DNA of 64,000 bases from Pseudoalteromonas shioyasakiensis (GTDB lineage: Bacteria > Pseudomonadota > Gammaproteobacteria > Enterobacterales > Alteromonadaceae), in contig CP058414.1 in the NCBI GenBank assembly GCA_013391845.1, forward strand, positions 3,272,501 through 3,336,500. The letters run 5' to 3'. Positions 18,308 to 28,103 of this stretch are shown in pieces. Position 1 is the first letter of the stretch. Each line of letters starts with the position of its first letter. The notes beneath the pieces were generated by a model. That model worked only from the letters and a program-made list of their open reading frames with translations, was not told the origin of the DNA and ran no database searches. The translations under genes were made by a program, and so were the position numbers.

Positions 18308-20962
18308 ATGAAAACCAGTAAGCTCAGTATTCGATTATTATGGTATATCACACCTTTAGTGATCTTACCTTTGTTGTTTTTAGGTGGCTTTACGTTAACC
18401 AATGTGACCAATTCAACAAAAAAACAAGCAGAGCTTATTGTCAGTCGCTTTGTTGAGCAACAGCAACAAAAAATCTTCAATTACATTGACTCATTTCATT
18501 CGATTACCCGGTTACTTTCGACTTCTCCAGTATTGGCGGACTTTTTAGCCCGTGAACCCGAATCAAAAAACCAATACATTGAACGCCTTGGCGAGTTAAT
18601 GAATGTATTTGCAAGTTATTCAGAAGCTTACCCTGATATAGTCAGCATTAACTATGTTGCCCCAGACGGCAAAAGTGATGCATTTTATTCAAGCCAATTA
18701 ACCCCTGCGCCTAAAAGCTACCCGTTTTTTGATCAAGTACTGCAATCAAATTTGCGCCAGCAGCAATTTATGATCCCCAAAGAAGATGGCTCCACCAGTT
18801 TGTACTTTGTGCACCCTATTTACAATATCGATTACTACTTAAAACAGCCGCAACAGTTAGGATTTATTGTTGTACATGTAGAACCATCGATATTAAATGC
18901 CAGCATTTTAGAAGCGCCTTTTAATAACACCCTAAATTTGTTTTTGACAACTAAAGGACAAATTTTATTTAGCTCAGACTATGACTTACGGGGCAGCTAC
19001 TTAAGTGAATACGAGCTTGAACAAATTAAGCATTTGGCCGATTACGGAAAACTAGCCAGCATTGAGCTTTCGAGTATCGATAAAGAAGAGCGTATCATCT
19101 ATGCGGTGCAAATGACCGACGGCGATTACTTCATCTCGACCACCCCCAAAGATTTACTGTATCAGTCAGGTAAAGCCATCAGTTTAATTACTGCGTTAAT
19201 TGTAATTATCTCTGTGATTTCACTACCTATTCTTATTTACATTGTGGTGCGTAATTTACTACTCACCCCAGTCGAGTTATTAGGCGCTGCAAGCCATCGC
19301 GTTGGTGATGGTGATTTATCTGTGTATTTGCCCGCCCATACAAACGATGAAGTAGGCGTACTTTTTAACGACTTTAACCACATGGTGAACCAAATTCGTC
19401 ATTACCAAGACGAACTCGAAGAATATAAGCATCACCTAGAAGAAAAGGTTGAAAGCCGTACTAAAGCGCTCGAAGCAATGAATAGCAAGCTAGAAGTGGC
19501 AATCGCGCAAGCCGAACAAGCCAACCAACTAAAAAGCCGCTTTTTAGCAAATATGAGTCATGAAATTCGCACCCCACTTACCGCAATTATGGGTTTTACA
19601 GAGCAACTTCTGCACAACAAAGATGCGGTGAATGATGAACAACATTTAAGCACCATTTTACGTAACTCTAAGCACTTGCTTGAGCTCATCAATAACATTC
19701 TTGATTTATCAAAAATTGAAGCTGAAAAACTCGCTGTTGAGCGTGGGCCATGTAATGTAGTGCAGCTTATTCATGATATTGATTCGATTATTCGCCCACT
19801 GGCTAATGAGAAGCAACTGGCGTTTAATATCAACTACAAGCTACCAATCCCCAAAACCATTAATAGCGATACCACACGTTTAAAACAAATCTTGATCAAT
19901 ATTGCCAGTAATGCGGTTAAATTCACTGAGAAAGGCAGTATCTCGATTGATATTAGCTACAACAGCGAAAAACAAAATTTACAATTTGCGATTCAAGACA
20001 CAGGTATTGGTATGTCAGAGCGCGAAGTTGAACGGGTATTTAAACCGTTTGAACAAGCTGATGCGACGACAACTCGCCGCTTTGGTGGTACAGGTCTTGG
20101 CTTGTGTATTTCGAAGAACTTAGCCCAGTTATTGGGTGGTGATGTGCAACTTATCAGTGAACCTGGAAACGGCAGTTGTTTTACCGTGCAAGTTGCAGCT
20201 CACTTAAATGCCGAGCAGCTTAAGTATGAGGCCTTTATTCATAACTATGAGCAGCTCTCGCCGAGTAAAGACGTACAGCTTTCATTCGCTGCTAATAGCT
20301 TTGATGCCAATATACTGGTGGCCGAAGATAACCCAGATAACCAGTTGCTGATCAAACTACTGTTACAAACTTGGGGACTTGAGCCTGACATCGCAAAAAA
20401 TGGTGCTGAAGCGGTAGAAATGGCATTGGTTAATGATTATCAGTTGATCATCATGGATATGCAGATGCCTGTAATGGGTGGCTTAGAAGCGACGCAAATG
20501 TTACGTCATGCAGCCTACGATGGACCTATTATCGCGCTTACAGCCAATGTGATGAAAACCGATGTCGATACTTACATAGAAGCGGGCTGTGATGAAGCCC
20601 TTGCAAAACCAATCGATAAAGACGCATTAGAGCAAGTTCTCGTAAGCTACTTACACATTGAAAAAGATAGCCAAAACAAATGGGAAAATTTACTGAAAAG
20701 TGAAAAATTCCAACAAATTAACGACAACTATCGTTCAAAGCTGCCTGATTACTTAAGCCAGGTCGTGCAGTTGTATCGCACTAAAGAGTGGGAAGCGCTG
20801 CGCTCAGTAGCGCATAGCCTAAAAGGCAGTGCTGGGTGTTTTAGTTTTGAAGCAATTCATAAGACCGCTGGACAACTTGAAAATGCCTTACGTAGTAATC
20901 AAACTGAACAAATCGAGCAATGCTACAACGCGCTTATAAGCGCCCTTGAAGAGGCATCTTAA
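18308..20962 (+). CDS. Hybrid sensor histidine kinase with REC and Hpt domains
   Basis: An 884-residue tripartite phosphorelay protein. TM1 lies at about residues 12-30 and a periplasmic sensor at about 35-285. TM2 lies near 290-315 and is followed by HAMP (VELLGAASHRVGDGDL). A coiled coil leads to the dimerisation helix with phospho-acceptor H418 (NMSHEIRTPL). The ATPase domain has N and G boxes (DTGIGM, GGTGLGLCIS). The receiver domain carries D717 (IIMDMQMPV). The C-terminal Hpt domain carries H836 (AHSLKGSAG). This BarA/ArcB-like order implies onward transfer to a separate response regulator not encoded next to it. The ligand is unknown. It is inserted between prfC and rimI. Confidence 0.9.
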   Translation: MKTSKLSIRLLWYITPLVILPLLFLGGFTLTNVTNSTKKQAELIVSRFVEQQQQKIFNYIDSFHSITRLLSTSPVLADFLAREPESKNQYIERLGELMNVFASYSEAYPDIVSINYVAPDGKSDAFYSSQLTPAPKSYPFFDQVLQSNLRQQQFMIPKEDGSTSLYFVHPIYNIDYYLKQPQQLGFIVVHVEPSILNASILEAPFNNTLNLFLTTKGQILFSSDYDLRGSYLSEYELEQIKHLADYGKLASIELSSIDKEERIIYAVQMTDGDYFISTTPKDLLYQSGKAISLITALIVIISVISLPILIYIVVRNLLLTPVELLGAASHRVGDGDLSVYLPAHTNDEVGVLFNDFNHMVNQIRHYQDELEEYKHHLEEKVESRTKALEAMNSKLEVAIAQAEQANQLKSRFLANMSHEIRTPLTAIMGFTEQLLHNKDAVNDEQHLSTILRNSKHLLELINNILDLSKIEAEKLAVERGPCNVVQLIHDIDSIIRPLANEKQLAFNINYKLPIPKTINSDTTRLKQILINIASNAVKFTEKGSISIDISYNSEKQNLQFAIQDTGIGMSEREVERVFKPFEQADATTTRRFGGTGLGLCISKNLAQLLGGDVQLISEPGNGSCFTVQVAAHLNAEQLKYEAFIHNYEQLSPSKDVQLSFAANSFDANILVAEDNPDNQLLIKLLLQTWGLEPDIAKNGAEAVEMALVNDYQLIIMDMQMPVMGGLEATQMLRHAAYDGPIIALTANVMKTDVDTYIEAGCDEALAKPIDKDALEQVLVSYLHIEKDSQNKWENLLKSEKFQQINDNYRSKLPDYLSQVVQLYRTKEWEALRSVAHSLKGSAGCFSFEAIHKTAGQLENALRSNQTEQIEQCYNALISALEEAS

Positions 20963-21414
20963 AGGCTAAAGCTCATGCCCATTAAAATAGCGTCTTCATT
21001 CCCTGTTGCGGTTGGGTAGTAGTTCTTGCGCACTGACATATGTGAAAAGCCAGCACTTTCGTACAAGCCAATAGCAGGTGCATTAGACTCACGCACTTCT
21101 AAGAAGAGGTTTTCAGCTTGGTGCTGTTCACCATGCTCAATAAAAGCATTTAACAACTGCTTAGCAATGCCCTGCCCTTGGTGCTTTGGCGCAACACAAA
21201 TATCCATCAGGGTGTAATCTGGGCCCGCTTGCTCACCGATATAAAAACCTAGCATATCATCGCCATGAAAAGCAGCCAGGTTAAAGTAACGGCCCGCTAA
21301 ACACGAAAGCATGGTTTTCTCTGTCCACGGGTGACTATGGCAGGCATTTTCAATAGCCATTAACTGGCTGATATAAGTTGCATCTACAGATTTAAAGCTT
21401 ATCAAGTTGTTCAC
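20959..21414 (-). CDS. rimI: Ribosomal protein bS18-alanine N-acetyltransferase RimI
   Basis: GNAT-fold enzyme that acetylates the N-terminal alanine of ribosomal protein S18. The 151-residue protein has the acetyl-CoA loop QGQGIAKQLL, the catalytic region LEVRESNAPAIGLYESAGF and the C-terminal NYYPT motif typical of RimI. The start is GTG at 21414, inside the 3' end of holD (23-bp overlap), implying translational coupling. Its last 4 bp overlap the convergent hybrid kinase stop. Confidence 0.95.
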   Translation of the reverse strand: MNNLISFKSVDATYISQLMAIENACHSHPWTEKTMLSCLAGRYFNLAAFHGDDMLGFYIGEQAGPDYTLMDICVAPKHQGQGIAKQLLNAFIEHGEQHQAENLFLEVRESNAPAIGLYESAGFSHMSVRKNYYPTATGNEDAILMGMSFSL

Positions 21415-21694
21415 CGATTAAAGACCAAAGTTGTTTTTTCTGTTTACTATTAAGCTTATCGCTCGGTAAACCCAAGCACCCCTCTTGCCAGCTAATACTT
21501 GTTGTTTTAACGATTTCAGTAATAACTAACGGCGCAAATGCTTTTTCGAGGTCTTGGTGAAACTGTAACGGTAGCGTAAGTGTTTCTTGTTGAGTATTTG
21601 ACATCTCTTCGCTAGAAACGTCAGGCACAGTTCGATAGTGTTGATTCAACTCTAAAGATTGTACAGAGAATATCGCAGCGTAACTTGGATTCAT
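21392..21694 (-). CDS. holD: DNA polymerase III psi subunit (HolD-like), short form
   Basis: A 100-residue protein placed directly before, and overlapping, rimI, the position of holD in E. coli. The C-terminal part (LNSKQKKQLWSLIGEQLD) fits the end of psi, where a similar NPxxRxxLWQQI segment occurs. E. coli psi has 137 residues, so this one is short. An in-frame TGA three codons before the ATG rules out an upstream extension. HolD links SSB, via chi, to the clamp loader. The call rests mainly on synteny plus a short C-terminal match. Confidence 0.55.
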   Translation of the reverse strand: MNPSYAAIFSVQSLELNQHYRTVPDVSSEEMSNTQQETLTLPLQFHQDLEKAFAPLVITEIVKTTSISWQEGCLGLPSDKLNSKQKKQLWSLIGEQLDKL

Positions 21695-21762
21695 AACGAC
21701 TCAATCATGATTAAGAGCAAGTAATATAGGGAGATTTGCGATTAAAGTAAAGAATGAAGAAA

Positions 21763-21839
21763 TGGCAGGGGCGGAGAGATTCGAACTCCCAACCGTCGGT
21801 TTTGGAGACCGCTGTTCTACCAATTGGAACTACGCCCCT
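21763..21839 (-). tRNA. tRNA-Trp (anticodon CCA)
   Basis: The 77-base reverse-strand sequence folds as a standard cloverleaf. The acceptor AGGGGCG pairs with CGCCCCT, the discriminator is G, and the terminal CCA is encoded. The D loop is TTCCAATTGGTAGAA, the anticodon loop CTCCAAA has anticodon CCA (21803-21805), and the T arm is GGGAGTTCGAATCTCTC. It is very similar to E. coli tRNA-Trp. Confidence 0.97.
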
Positions 21840-21852
21840 GCAATGACGACGA

Positions 21853-21880
21853 ATTATATAGAGCTTTTTTCAAAGGTAAA
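21853..21880 (-). promoter_or_regulatory. Candidate sigma-70 promoter of tRNA-Trp
   Basis: On the reverse strand TTTACC (21875-21880) is followed after 16 bp by a perfect TATAAT (21853-21858), 13 bp before the 5' end of the tRNA. The downstream holD-rimI pair may share this transcript. Confidence 0.6.
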
Positions 21881-21923
21881 GTAAAAAAACATAGTTTTTA
21901 GTTTAACTGCTTTTTAAATAAAC

Positions 21924-21957
21924 AAAACGGCGAATTAGCAAGCTAATTCGCCGTTTT
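21924..21957 (-). terminator. Intrinsic terminator of guaA
   Basis: A perfect 16-bp stem AAAACGGCGAATTAGC / GCTAATTCGCCGTTTT with a two-base loop (21940-21941), about 29 bp after the guaA stop. It has T-rich flanks on both strands and would also block read-through toward guaA. Confidence 0.85.
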
Positions 21958-21985
21958 TGAACCAATTCAGGTCAGAATAATAAAA

Positions 21986-23563
21986 TTATTCCCACTCGAT
22001 TGTTGCCGGTGGCTTACCTGAAATATCGTAAACAACACGTGAGATACCATCGATTTCGTTGATGATACGGTTTGAAACCACACCTAAGAATTCATAAGGT
22101 AAGTGTGACCAACGTGCCGTCATAAAGTCGATTGTCTCTACACAACGTAGTGATACAACCCAGTCGTATTTACGTGCATCACCCATTACACCTACCGATT
22201 TAACTGGTAAGAATACAGTGAATGCTTGGCTTACTTTATGGTATAGCTCAGCTTTGTGTAGCTCTTCGATGAAGATAGCATCTGCGCGACGTAGTAAATC
22301 ACAGTACTCTTTCTTGATTTCACCAAGTACACGAACACCTAAACCAGGACCCGGGAATGGGTGACGGTAAAGCATGTCGTAAGGCAGACCAAGCTCAAGA
22401 CCAATTTTACGTACTTCATCTTTAAATAGCTCACGTAATGGCTCAACAAGACCCATTTTCATGTCGTCAGGTAAACCACCTACGTTGTGGTGAGACTTGA
22501 TTACATGTGCTTTACCTGTTGCTGATGCAGCAGATTCGATTACGTCTGGGTAGATAGTACCTTGACCTAACCATTTAGCGTTTTTCAGCTTTTTAGCTTG
22601 CTCGTCGAATACTTTAATGAAGGTATGACCAATCGCTTTACGCTTATCTTCAGGGTCAGACTTACCTGCTAAGTCTGCTAAGAATTGATCTTCAGCATCC
22701 ACTTTAACAATGTTTAGGCCAAACTTGTTGCCAAACATGTCCATAACTTGCTGACCTTCGTTTAAACGAAGAAGACCGTTATCAACGAATACACATGTTA
22801 GCTTGTCGCCAATTGCACGGTGAATAAGCATAGCTACAACAGATGAATCAACACCACCTGATAAACCTAAGATAACTTCGTCATCACCTACCGTTTCTTT
22901 AATACGCTCAATAGCATCGTCGATGATTTTAGCGGGTGTCCATAGCTTTTCACAGCCACAGATATCAATCGCGAAGCGCTCAAGTAAGCGTAAACCTTGG
23001 TGAGTATGAGTTACTTCTGGGTGGAACTGTACGCCGTAAAAACGTTTTTCTTCCCAAGACATTGCAGCATGCGGACACGTTGATGTTTTAGCAGTTGTTT
23101 TGAAAGTCTCTGGTACTTCCATCACTTTATCGCCGTGGCTCATCCAAACGTCTAGTACGCCTGCACCGCCGTCAGTAATGTGGTCTTCGATAGCATCGAA
23201 TAACGCACAGTTACCTACTTTTTCAACTTGCGCATAACCAAACTCTTTCTTATCAGAGCTGTGTACGCTACCACCTAGTTGCGTTGCCATTGTTTGCATG
23301 CCGTAACAGATACCAAGTACTGGAACGCCTGCGTTAAATACATACTCAGGAGCACGTGGGCTGTTCTCAAGTGTTGTAGACTCAGGGCCACCCGACAAAA
23401 TAATACCTTGTGGATTAAATTCGCGGATTTGCTCTTCAGTTACATCCCATGCCCATAGCTCACAGTAAACACCAATCTCACGTATACGACGTGCGATTAA
23501 CTGTGTGTATTGCGAACCAAAATCTAAAATGAGAATTCGTGAATCGTGAATGTCTTTGCTCAT
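21986..23563 (-). CDS. guaA: GMP synthase (glutamine-hydrolysing) GuaA
   Basis: Converts XMP to GMP with glutamine and ATP. The 525-residue protein has an N-terminal class I glutamine amidotransferase domain: catalytic Cys in LGICYGMQ, His in [10 protein letters not shown]. The ATP pyrophosphatase domain carries the P-loop LSGGVDSSV. The C-terminal dimerisation domain ends in KPPATIEWE, the usual GuaA ending. It is second in a guaB-guaA operon with a 100-bp gap that contains two hairpins. Confidence 0.98.
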   Translation of the reverse strand: MSKDIHDSRILILDFGSQYTQLIARRIREIGVYCELWAWDVTEEQIREFNPQGIILSGGPESTTLENSPRAPEYVFNAGVPVLGICYGMQTMATQLGGSVHSSDKKEFGYAQVEKVGNCALFDAIEDHITDGGAGVLDVWMSHGDKVMEVPETFKTTAKTSTCPHAAMSWEEKRFYGVQFHPEVTHTHQGLRLLERFAIDICGCEKLWTPAKIIDDAIERIKETVGDDEVILGLSGGVDSSVVAMLIHRAIGDKLTCVFVDNGLLRLNEGQQVMDMFGNKFGLNIVKVDAEDQFLADLAGKSDPEDKRKAIGHTFIKVFDEQAKKLKNAKWLGQGTIYPDVIESAASATGKAHVIKSHHNVGGLPDDMKMGLVEPLRELFKDEVRKIGLELGLPYDMLYRHPFPGPGLGVRVLGEIKKEYCDLLRRADAIFIEELHKAELYHKVSQAFTVFLPVKSVGVMGDARKYDWVVSLRCVETIDFMTARWSHLPYEFLGVVSNRIINEIDGISRVVYDISGKPPATIEWE

Positions 23564-23589
23564 GGAGTATCTCGTTAGTCAGGAACTGC

Positions 23590-23638
23590 TCTCCCAAAGG
23601 GAGATGATCAATAAATTAGGGCTAGCAAATGCTAGCCC
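23590..23638 (-). other. Two hairpins in the guaB-guaA gap
   Basis: TCTCCC/GGGAGA (23590-23595 with 23599-23604) and GGGCTAGC/GCTAGCCC (23619-23626 with 23631-23638). Neither has a strong T run in the direction of transcription, so partial termination or mRNA processing within the operon is more likely than a full stop. Confidence 0.5.
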
Positions 23639-23663
23639 ATGTAATTTCAATACCTTAAGGTAA

Positions 23664-25133
23664 TTAACCTAAGCGGTAGTTTGGCGCTTCTTTGGTGATT
23701 TGCACGTCGTGAACGTGTGACTCACCCATACCAGCTGAAGTAACGCGAACAAATTGAGGTTTAGTGTTTAACTCTTCAATTGTTGCACAGCCTGTTAAGC
23801 CCATTGCACTGCGAAGACCACCCACTTGTTGGTGAATGATTGTCGCGATAGGACCTTTATAAGCAACACGGCCTTCGATACCTTCAGGAACAAGCTTGTC
23901 TGCTTCGTTCGATTTTTGGAAGTAACGGTCTGATGAACCTTCTTTTTGGTCCATAGCACCAAGGCTACCCATACCACGGTATGATTTGTAGTAACGGCCT
24001 TGATATAGCTCGACTTCACCCGGTGCTTCTTCAGTACCCGCTAACATTGAACCAACCATTACACATGATGCGCCCGCAACAAGTGCTTTTACGATGTCAC
24101 CAGAGAAACGAATACCACCGTCAGCAATAACAGGAATATCACGGCCTTTTAAGCCTTCAACTGCGTCAGAAATAGCAGTAATTTGTGGAACACCACAACC
24201 TGTTACGATACGAGTAGTACAAATAGAACCAGGACCGATACCTACTTTAACAGCATCAACACCTGCATCAGCAAGGGCAATCGCGCCTTCAGCTGTTGCA
24301 ACGTTACCCGCTACGATTTGTAAATCAGGGTATGCTTGACGTGTTTGTGCAACACGGTCGATAACACCTTGAGAGTGACCATGTGATGTATCGATAAGTA
24401 GTACATCAACACCTGCTTCAACAAGCGCTGCGATACGCTCATCGGTACCCGCGCCAACACCAACAGCTGCACCTACACGTAGACGACCTTGCTCGTCTTT
24501 ACATGCATGCGGCTTGTCTTGTGCTTTTTGATAATCTTTTACAGTGATCATGCCTTTAAGTTTAAATGCATCATCAACTACGAGAATTTTTTCGATACGG
24601 TGCTCGTGCATTAGACCTAAGATTTCATCACGGTCTGCACCCTCTTTAACAGTCACTAACGATTCTTTTTTCGTCATTACTGTAGAAACAGGTTGCTCAA
24701 GCTTAGTTTCAAAACGCATATCACGGCTTGTAACAATACCAACAAGGTTATTGTCAGCGTCAGTTACAGGGAAACCTGAAAAACCTTTGTCTTCTGAAAG
24801 CGCGATAGCATCAGCAATTGTAAGATCCGCAGTCACAGTAACAGGGAAAGAAACAATGCCCGCTTCGTAAGTTTTTACTTTACGAACGTTTTTAGCTTGC
24901 TCTTCGATTGTCATGTTCTTGTGGATGAAACCTAAACCGCCCTCTTGCGCTAAAGCAATCGCTAAGCGTGCTTCTGTTACAGTATCCATAGATGCTGAAA
25001 CTAACGGCAAGTTAAGATTGATACCACGCGTTAAGCGAGTTGAAATATTTGCCGTGTGTGGCAAAACAGTAGAATGACCTGGTACTAAAAGTACGTCGTC
25101 AAAGGTAAGAGCTTCTTTAGCGATTCTTAGCAT
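23664..25133 (-). CDS. guaB: Inosine-5'-monophosphate dehydrogenase GuaB
   Basis: NAD-dependent oxidation of IMP to XMP, the committed step to GMP. From the ATG at 25133 the protein has 489 residues, close to E. coli's 488. It starts at the conserved [18 protein letters not shown]. The frame continues upstream to 25202, but the extension is not conserved in style. Visible features are the TIM barrel, an inserted CBS pair (around residues 95-200), the catalytic loop GPGSICTTR and the GMGSLGAM region. It is divergent from xseA, as in E. coli. Confidence 0.97.
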   Translation of the reverse strand: MLRIAKEALTFDDVLLVPGHSTVLPHTANISTRLTRGINLNLPLVSASMDTVTEARLAIALAQEGGLGFIHKNMTIEEQAKNVRKVKTYEAGIVSFPVTVTADLTIADAIALSEDKGFSGFPVTDADNNLVGIVTSRDMRFETKLEQPVSTVMTKKESLVTVKEGADRDEILGLMHEHRIEKILVVDDAFKLKGMITVKDYQKAQDKPHACKDEQGRLRVGAAVGVGAGTDERIAALVEAGVDVLLIDTSHGHSQGVIDRVAQTRQAYPDLQIVAGNVATAEGAIALADAGVDAVKVGIGPGSICTTRIVTGCGVPQITAISDAVEGLKGRDIPVIADGGIRFSGDIVKALVAGASCVMVGSMLAGTEEAPGEVELYQGRYYKSYRGMGSLGAMDQKEGSSDRYFQKSNEADKLVPEGIEGRVAYKGPIATIIHQQVGGLRSAMGLTGCATIEELNTKPQFVRVTSAGMGESHVHDVQITKEAPNYRLG

Positions 25134-25267
25134 AGTGCAACTTCTCACATGTGGATCTGAGTATAAGGAATTGCGGCCAAATTTTATCAGCGTTGTGAGC
25201 ACGAGTAAATAAAATTATTCATTTATTTGTGTTAAAGTACACACAGAATTTTTTACTGGGGTTATTA

Positions 25268-26602
25268 ATGGCTTTTACGCACTCAACACAGCCTGTTTAC
25301 ACGGTCTCGCGCCTAAATAAGGAAATTCGCCATGTTTTAGAACAAGGCTTCTCATCGCTTATCTTAAATGGTGAAATTTCTAACTTTATAGCCCCTGCAT
25401 CTGGACACTGGTACTTCACTCTAAAAGACGACCGAGCACAGGTAAAAGCGGCGATGTGGCGCGGCAATAATCGCGGCCAAACTTTTCGCCCAAGCAATGG
25501 TGCACAAGTAACTGTGCGCGCCCGCGTATCCTTGTATGAACCCCGTGGTGATTATCAGCTGATTGTTGAGCACATGGCCCCTGCTGGTGAAGGTTTATTA
25601 AAACAAGAGTTTGATGCGCTTAAAATGCGCTTAGCTGCCGAAGGCCTATTTAGCTCAGCTCACAAAAAACCATTACCAACCAATATCAATCGTATTGGGG
25701 TGATTACCTCAGCCACTGGGGCAGCTATTCGCGATATTCTTACCGTACTAAAACGCCGTGCTCCGCAGCTTGAAGTCGTGATTTATCCAGCGATGGTACA
25801 AGGCGCAGATGCCCACAGCCAATTAATAGAAAAAATAAGCATCGCCAATCAGCGTAATGAAGTGGATGTACTTATATTAGGTCGCGGTGGTGGTTCACTC
25901 GAAGATTTGTGGTGCTTTAACCATGAGCAATTGGCTCGCGCCATTTTCGCAAGTCACTTACCAATCGTTAGTGCCGTTGGTCACGAAGTCGATACCACAA
26001 TAAGTGACTATGTAGCCGATATTCGTGCCGCAACCCCTTCGGCTGCAGCTGAGCTAGTTAGCCCAAACACGGAAGAGCTACATAATAAAGTTACGCAGTT
26101 AGTTAGGCACTTAAATCATGCTTTTAAACATTCCTTGGCAGTAAAGCGCAGTACTGCAACACAATTTGAGCATCGCTTACAACTTTGCCATCCACGTAAT
26201 CAACTCAATCAGCAAGCGCAAAAATTAGATGAGCTTAGTTTAGCCTTGCATGGTGCAATGAATAACAAAATTCAGCGATATGAGCGAGTACTTGCTAACT
26301 TAACACCACGCTTGATGCAACGTTCACCTGAAAATCAGCTCGCAAAAAGCGAGCATCAGCTCGCGCAACTACACGCCCGACTGAGACAAACGATGCAACA
26401 GCAACTTTCAAGTTCACGCAATCAGCTTTCTTTGCAAGCGAGCCGCTTAGATTCTGTAAGCCCACTCAGTGTATTAGCTCGTGGTTATAGCATTACCAAG
26501 AACCAGCAAGGCAAAGTGGTGAAATCAGTTAACGATGTAAGTTCAGGAGAGTTTATAACCACCGAACTTACCGATGGTCAGTTGCACTCGAAGGTCGTTT
26601 AA
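25268..26602 (+). CDS. xseA: Exodeoxyribonuclease VII large subunit XseA
   Basis: Processive single-strand DNA exonuclease subunit, partner of XseB (not in this window). The 444-residue protein has an N-terminal OB-fold (ILNGEISNF...GHWYFTLKD), the catalytic core with RIGVITS, GRGGGSLEDLW and SAVGHEVDTT. A long helical C-terminal region rich in Gln and Leu follows. The ATG at 25268 follows a GGGG ribosome-binding site and gives the normal N-terminus; the frame is open further upstream to 25229. Confidence 0.96.
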   Translation: MAFTHSTQPVYTVSRLNKEIRHVLEQGFSSLILNGEISNFIAPASGHWYFTLKDDRAQVKAAMWRGNNRGQTFRPSNGAQVTVRARVSLYEPRGDYQLIVEHMAPAGEGLLKQEFDALKMRLAAEGLFSSAHKKPLPTNINRIGVITSATGAAIRDILTVLKRRAPQLEVVIYPAMVQGADAHSQLIEKISIANQRNEVDVLILGRGGGSLEDLWCFNHEQLARAIFASHLPIVSAVGHEVDTTISDYVADIRAATPSAAAELVSPNTEELHNKVTQLVRHLNHAFKHSLAVKRSTATQFEHRLQLCHPRNQLNQQAQKLDELSLALHGAMNNKIQRYERVLANLTPRLMQRSPENQLAKSEHQLAQLHARLRQTMQQQLSSSRNQLSLQASRLDSVSPLSVLARGYSITKNQQGKVVKSVNDVSSGEFITTELTDGQLHSKVV

Positions 26603-26604
26603 CT

Positions 26605-27258
26605 TTACTCGGTACTAGCGATAACGGTTAGACTGCCATCACTCGAAGTGCTGGAAGTAAACTTAAACTGCTTCCACCAGCTTTGTTCCATCATTTTATC
26701 GCCTAAATCACGCCAATAACGGCTTGGTAAGTCATCTACACCCTCTGGTTGCAGTAGCTTAAACTGACAAACGGAGCTTTTGCACGTTGCGATTTTTAGC
26801 TCTGGTTGTACAGGTAAATCTGCCATGATTAAAAAATCGCTCATCGCAGTTTCAACTTGGTAAGCCCACGCTTCATCACGAGATTGCTCTTCTAACAAGG
26901 TATAAAGTTCTTCAAGATGTGAATCAATTTGCTGCGGGGGAATTGCACTTGAACGGTAGTTAGCAATCACAGCTTGTTGGCTTTCAACTTGTAGCTTTAG
27001 CTCAGCAATTTGTTGTTCAAGCTCACTTTCACTCAGATTTTCTGGTACGTCAGCTTTAGGTGCAGCGATTTTTTTAGCATTCACAGGGACTACCGACTTG
27101 GTTTGCTGTGGCGCCTCAACAGTTTGCGCTTCAATAAATTCTTGCTGGTGAGTTTGAGTCTGTTCTAGTGGATTAGACTGAAAGAGTGACATAGCAAGAG
27201 CGCCACAAAAAAATGACGCTATAACAGCTAATCCGAAGGATAATTTAGACAATTCCAT
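26605..27258 (-). CDS. Hypothetical membrane-anchored coiled-coil protein, 217 aa
   Basis: Not recognised. Residues 7-26 form one membrane segment (SFGLAVIASFFCGALAMSL). A Gln/Pro-rich linker follows, then a coiled coil at about 75-105 (ESELEQQIAELKLQVESQQ). The C-terminal globular part of about 110 residues has a cysteine pair (CKSSVC) and Trp-rich helices (SWWKQF). If the C-terminal domain is periplasmic, the cysteine pair could form a disulfide. It ends 2 bp after the convergent xseA stop and lies downstream of cysE in the same direction with a short gap. Confidence 0.7.
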   Translation of the reverse strand: MELSKLSFGLAVIASFFCGALAMSLFQSNPLEQTQTHQQEFIEAQTVEAPQQTKSVVPVNAKKIAAPKADVPENLSESELEQQIAELKLQVESQQAVIANYRSSAIPPQQIDSHLEELYTLLEEQSRDEAWAYQVETAMSDFLIMADLPVQPELKIATCKSSVCQFKLLQPEGVDDLPSRYWRDLGDKMMEQSWWKQFKFTSSTSSDGSLTVIASTE

Positions 27259-27278
27259 TGCTCTTTATTGATGTAAAA

Positions 27279-28103
27279 CTACAACATAGCACTGGTGTGT
27301 GAGGCATTACTAGCGGTAGTTGTGCCATCATCTAAAAAGTTTTGGTTCATGCTTTCGGCTGGACAGGGACAGCTCGGTTTGCCGACCACTTTAGCAGGTA
27401 CCCCAACCACAGTTGTGTGTGCAGGAACCGGACTTAACACCACTGAATTAGCACCAATACGCGCCCCCTCACCGACTTCGATGTTACCTAGTACTTTAGC
27501 ACCTGCGCCAATCAATACACCGGCACGTATTTTAGGGTGGCGATCACCTTGTTCATTACCTGTACCACCTAAGGTTACAGATTGTAGAATCGAAACGTTA
27601 TCTTCGATAACTGCAGTTTCACCAATTACAATCCCAGTTGCATGGTCAAACATAATACCATGACCAACTTTACAAGCAGGATGGATGTCAACGCCAAATA
27701 CTTCTGAGGTTCTGCTCTGAATGAAACGAGCAAGCTCTTTTCGGTTTTGTTGCCATAAGCAATTTGCGAGTCGGTGTGCTTGTATTGCATGGAAGCCTTT
27801 AAGGTTCAAAATAACAGTTAAGTAACTATCGGCCGCAGGGTCGCGATCTTTAACTGCTTTTATGTCATGAGCCACATGTGTCAGCATGAGGTCACATTTA
27901 ACAAAGGCTTGATCGAATAATTCACGGATAGTAAATGCTGATACCACCGCATCTGCGAGTTTATTCGCGACAATAAAGCTAAGCGCCGAACCTAAGCATT
28001 CATGATTTAACACACACGAATAAACGTGACTTGCTAAAAGCGGTTCACGGGAAACGACTTCGTTTGCTTCATCTCGAAGCTTTTGCCAAATTTCATGACG
28101 CAT
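27279..28103 (-). CDS. cysE: Serine O-acetyltransferase CysE
   Basis: Makes O-acetylserine from serine and acetyl-CoA, the entry to cysteine synthesis. The 274-residue protein has the N-terminal helical SATase domain (MRHEIWQKLRDEANEV). The C-terminal left-handed beta-helix of hexapeptide repeats carries GHGIMFDHATGIVIGE and VTLGGTG. A flexible C-terminal tail binds cysteine synthase in homologues. A strong AAAGG ribosome-binding site precedes the ATG. Confidence 0.96.
   Translation of the reverse strand: MRHEIWQKLRDEANEVVSREPLLASHVYSCVLNHECLGSALSFIVANKLADAVVSAFTIRELFDQAFVKCDLMLTHVAHDIKAVKDRDPAADSYLTVILNLKGFHAIQAHRLANCLWQQNRKELARFIQSRTSEVFGVDIHPACKVGHGIMFDHATGIVIGETAVIEDNVSILQSVTLGGTGNEQGDRHPKIRAGVLIGAGAKVLGNIEVGEGARIGANSVVLSPVPAHTTVVGVPAKVVGKPSCPCPAESMNQNFLDDGTTTASNASHTSAML

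Noticed and set aside
21763..21839. tRNA-Trp as an integration site of a genomic island
   Set aside because: No integrase or direct repeat of the tRNA 3' end nearby. The genes on both sides are housekeeping. xerD at the left end is the chromosomal dif recombinase, not a phage integrase.
27295..27663. A 122-codon open frame opposite cysE
   Set aside because: Antisense to the hexapeptide-repeat part of cysE. The long open frame reflects the biased codon use of the real gene.
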